Positions 33,568 to 35,925 of a stretch of DNA of 35,925 bases are shown one piece after another. The stretch covers positions 1 through 35,925 of the forward strand of contig CAZJQD010000033.1 in the NCBI GenBank assembly GCA_964548165.1. Direction: 5' to 3'. The DNA comes from CAZJQD01 sp964548165 [NCBI: uncultured bacterium] (GTDB taxonomy: Bacteria; UBA8481). A program made the translations under genes and the position numbers. Numbering within the stretch: the first letter of the stretch is position 1; each line of letters opens with the position of its first letter. The notes under the pieces are model-generated. The model made no database searches and had not been told where the DNA came from. It was given only the letters and a program-made list of their open reading frames with translations.

Positions 33568-33716
33568 CACCGCCGAGACGTAGAGAACGCTGAGAGAAGA
33601 CCAGGAAGGACGCGGATGTGGGCAACGAACCGACATCCGAAATGGGATTCCTTGAAGATTGAGAAAAGGGCGTCGCATTCTTCTTAATCTCGGCGCTCTC
33701 AGCGTCTCCGCGGTGA
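33568..33716. repeat. Imperfect inverted repeat in the leader of the hybrid kinase
   Basis: The arm at 33568-33597 (caccgccgagacgtagaga...) is an imperfect reverse complement of 33690-33716 (...ctcagcgtctccgcggtg). About 90 bp separate them. This lies in the 487-bp stretch 33482-33968, where I find no gene. Confidence 0.5.
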
Positions 33717-33762
33717 ATCCTTGTGAATGCGTCGGGTTAGCATGATCTATTCATGAATTCAC

Positions 33763-33944
33763 ACCACGGAGACCACGGAGACCACGGGGACCACGGAGCG
33801 AGGCAAAGGAGAAGACTCCAGGCGAAGAATGAGCCCCGACTTTTTTACCGCGATTCGTCCGTGATGATGAGGTGGTTCCGCAGCGCCCATATCTTGAATC
33901 CATGCCTTGCATCGGCCTTCTCCGTGGTCCCCGTGGTCTCCGTG
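33763..33944. repeat. 9-bp tandem repeat arms forming a perfect 24-bp inverted repeat
   Basis: Four units of accacggag (33763-33798, the third reading accacgggg). Positions 33774-33797 are the exact reverse complement of 33921-33944. The loop of about 120 bp has no convincing gene. The pattern resembles transcribed hairpin repeats common in intergenic DNA of environmental high-GC bacteria. It occupies the rest of 33482-33968. Confidence 0.75.
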
Positions 33945-33968
33945 TTGAAAGCTTGCGAATAGACCGGG

Positions 33969-34553
33969 TTAGAGGATGCCGCCGGAGAATTCGAAACCGT
34001 CGGTGCCCAAGTGGTGGAGAAGGCGCACGCCCTTGTCGAGCAACCAGCGCTCGTGGAACGCCGCCGGGTTCGCCCGCGCGGCGACGATCCCGAGGAGGTA
34101 GAGGTCGTAGCCCTCGGCGAGCCCGCGTCCCAGCGCGGTGTCGCGCTCCAGGACCCGGCACTCGAGGCTGGCCAGGCACTCGGCGATGCCCGGGGCGGCG
34201 ACGACCGTGGAGGGGAGGGGAGTCAGACCGAGGTCGATCCACTTGTCGATCTCGCGGCCCGTCGTGCGGCCGGCCTTCATCACCGCATCGCGGAGATCGG
34301 CGCCCGGCACGTTGAGGACGAGCTCACCCGTCGCCGCGACGGCGTCATGCGTGGCCTGGCCCGCGGCGAGGACGAGCGCGGCCTTCGGGGGCTTGTAGTC
34401 GAGGGGCATGCACCAGGCGGCGGCACAGAACTGCGCCCGCGCCCTCCATCCCTCCTGCCCGGGCGGGAACGCGGCGCTGACGAGGACGGTCGGGCAGGGG
34501 TTGAGGAGGCGCGGGATGAACTTCTCAGGAACCTCGATCCGAGCGGCCGTCAC
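33969..34553 (-). CDS. Flavin-reductase-like (FMN-binding split barrel) protein, 194 aa
   Basis: A small FMN-binding domain protein of the flavoredoxin/flavin reductase group: VPEKFIPRLLNPCPTVLVSA, FCAAAWCMPLDYKPPKAALVL, TGELVLNVPGADLRDAVMKAG and the C-terminal LYLLGIVAARANPAAFHE fit the split-barrel pattern. Such proteins bind FMN as dimers and transfer electrons or reduce flavin; a partner is not evident. The GTG at 34551-34553 lies ten bases after the glutamate dehydrogenase stop, so the two genes are probably co-transcribed. The open frame runs farther upstream only as a shadow of the dehydrogenase. Start uncertain because no clear ribosome site is visible. Confidence 0.78.
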   Translation of the reverse strand: MTAARIEVPEKFIPRLLNPCPTVLVSAAFPPGQEGWRARAQFCAAAWCMPLDYKPPKAALVLAAGQATHDAVAATGELVLNVPGADLRDAVMKAGRTTGREIDKWIDLGLTPLPSTVVAAPGIAECLASLECRVLERDTALGRGLAEGYDLYLLGIVAARANPAAFHERWLLDKGVRLLHHLGTDGFEFSGGIL

Positions 34554-34563
34554 CGGGCGGCGA

Positions 34564-35925
34564 TCACAGCTGGGCGAGGTTGCGGATCTGGCCGGCGATG
34601 ACGACGAAGGGCGCCAGCGCCGGGTGCTCCTCCGCCTCGACCCGGGCGATCGCGCCCTGGAGGGTCTCGGTCGTGCGGAAACGCTCGCGGAAGTAGCCCT
34701 CCATGTCGCCGCCGAGGTCGAGGATGCGGGACGCGAGGAGGCGCCGGGAGTGGCGAAGCTCGGCGATGAGGTCGCCGGCGGCCGGCCCGTCCCATTCCGT
34801 CGTGGTGCGCTGGGACTTGAGGAGCCCGATGAGCGATCCGAAGCGGAGGCGTTCGCCGATGGCGTACATGAGCATGCCGACGCGCCGGATCGGCAGGCGC
34901 CGCGTGCGCGCCAGGTGCAGGACGTCAAGGATGGTGGGGATGTGTTCGAGCAGGGCGAGCCTTTCCGCCAGGTCCCTGGGAAAGCCGCTGGCCGCGCGCC
35001 GGGCGACCGCGCGCTCGTAACGCTCGGCCTCACCCTTCGAAGCGGGTCCTGCCAGGAGGAGCCCGCGGAGGGCGGCGGGCGTCATGCCGCCGAGACCTGC
35101 GTAGCTCTTCATGAGCCGATCGAACTGGCCGCGGATGTCGTGCTCGGTGCGGATGAACCATCGCGCGGCCAGGTAGACGGCTTCTTCGAGCCTGAGGATC
35201 TCCTCGTACTGGGCCGCTGACTGGGGACCGCGGCACGCGAGGAGCTCATCGAGCATGTCGTCCGCGTTGGTGGTCGCGTGGGCGACGAGCAGGGCCTCGG
35301 CGACGCGCGAGGCCGCGAGGCCGCAGTCGGTCGTGAGACGGTGGATGACCGTGGCGCCGTGAAAGTTGACGAGGGTGTTGGTGAGGACGGTGACGAGGAT
35401 CTCGTTGCGGAGCCTGTGGCCGGGGATGGCGGCGGCGAAGCGCTTTCGGACGGGGGCCGCGAAGTACGAGGCCGTGAAACCGTCCATGCGGGGGCGCGAG
35501 ACGATTTGGGAATCGATGAGCCGGCGCTTGACGTCGATCTTGGCCCAGGAGAGGAGCACGGCGAGCTCGGGCTGGACAAGCCCCTGTCCCGCGCGCGCGC
35601 GCTCGACGAGCGTCTCCGCGTCCGGGAGACCCTCCAGCGCGCCATTCATGACGCCGCGGCGCTCCAGGTCCGCGAGGCACCGCGCGAAGATCGGCAGGGA
35701 CTGGCGGGAGCGGATCTCGTCCAGGGCGATGGCCAGGGTCTGTCGATCGTTGTCCCTGAGCACGTCCGCGATGATGGGCTCCTTGAACGACCGGAGGAGC
35801 CGCGTCCGCTCGCGGTCGCGCGGAGGCCGGGGCGAGCCGTCCATGAGGATCTTGAGGTTGACCTCGTGATCGGAGAGATCGACGCCGGCGGAGTTGTCGA
35901 CGGCGTCGGTGTTGAGCCGGCCGCC
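34564..35925 (-). CDS. Large NAD-specific glutamate dehydrogenase, C-terminal part (cut by window edge)
   Basis: The frame is open to the edge of the window, giving 453 visible residues. The very first, GGRLNTDAVDNSAGVDLSD followed by HEVNLKIL, is the conserved segment of the bacterial about 1,600-residue NAD-GDH family (PF05088). The remainder, with QPELAVLLSWAKIDVKRRL, HRLRNEILVTVLTNTLVN and ARWFIRTEHD, matches its helical C-terminal region. The enzyme converts glutamate to 2-oxoglutarate and ammonium for amino acid catabolism. The catalytic Lys and NAD-binding parts lie outside the window. An ATG at 35844 is internal, not a start. Confidence 0.93.
   Translation of the reverse strand, partial: GGRLNTDAVDNSAGVDLSDHEVNLKILMDGSPRPPRDRERTRLLRSFKEPIIADVLRDNDRQTLAIALDEIRSRQSLPIFARCLADLERRGVMNGALEGLPDAETLVERARAGQGLVQPELAVLLSWAKIDVKRRLIDSQIVSRPRMDGFTASYFAAPVRKRFAAAIPGHRLRNEILVTVLTNTLVNFHGATVIHRLTTDCGLAASRVAEALLVAHATTNADDMLDELLACRGPQSAAQYEEILRLEEAVYLAARWFIRTEHDIRGQFDRLMKSYAGLGGMTPAALRGLLLAGPASKGEAERYERAVARRAASGFPRDLAERLALLEHIPTILDVLHLARTRRLPIRRVGMLMYAIGERLRFGSLIGLLKSQRTTTEWDGPAAGDLIAELRHSRRLLASRILDLGGDMEGYFRERFRTTETLQGAIARVEAEEHPALAPFVVIAGQIRNLAQL

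Overview
The window is about 36 kb of high-GC, densely coded bacterial chromosome. Gene content is mostly core metabolism (purA, recO, ptsN, scpA, trpS, hfq, hflX, cmk, plsC, aroA, tyrA, DAHP synthase, a large NAD-glutamate dehydrogenase), plus a surface-glycan block and signalling genes. A free-living Gram-negative soil or sediment bacterium from a poorly cultured high-GC lineage (Deltaproteobacteria/Rokubacteria-like) would fit. That placement is inferred from gene mix and style only; no 16S or other decisive marker is present.

Layout. (1) 1-4779, minus strand: recO, ptsN (EIIA), a DUF2157 membrane protein, a GDYXXLXY protein, an orphan DNA methyltransferase and the start of purA, which has an 18-bp tandem repeat in its leader. 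(2) 5193-14931: a cell-surface glycan block with a GT39-type membrane glycosyltransferase, a DUF2142 membrane protein, a GT2 + DUF2304 pair, a polysaccharide deacetylase, a radical SAM/SPASM protein, three overlapping SAM methyltransferases and a GtrB-like GT2. (3) 15148-21871, minus strand: cmk, plsC, hfq, hflX, a biotin-dependent carboxyltransferase homologue, trpS and scpA. The last three genes overlap at their stops and starts. (4) 21872-23577: two DnaA-box-like 9-mers, tRNA-Arg(TCG), an inverted repeat resembling REP/RAYT elements, and a soluble receiver-histidine kinase. (5) 23578-27057, minus strand: DAHP synthase, tyrA and aroA, the aromatic amino acid operon, with DAHP synthase carrying a frame-disrupting deletion. 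(6) 27160-30857, plus strand: an ATP-grasp enzyme followed by an alpha/beta hydrolase joined to an esterase, with one frameshift. (7) 30919-35925: tRNA-Leu(CAG), a hybrid histidine kinase with a CxxCH haem motif in its sensor domain, a non-coding stretch of inverted repeats, a flavin-reductase-like protein and the 3' part of an NAD-glutamate dehydrogenase.

The observations most worth following are these. The carboxyltransferase keeps its biotinyl lysine but has lost the carbamylated lysine and one zinc histidine. The ATP-grasp/double-hydrolase operon has no function I can assign. hflX appears to begin at an ATT codon overlapping the hfq stop. The DAHP synthase lacks its RGIRT-type loop. The histidine kinase probably carries a c-type haem.
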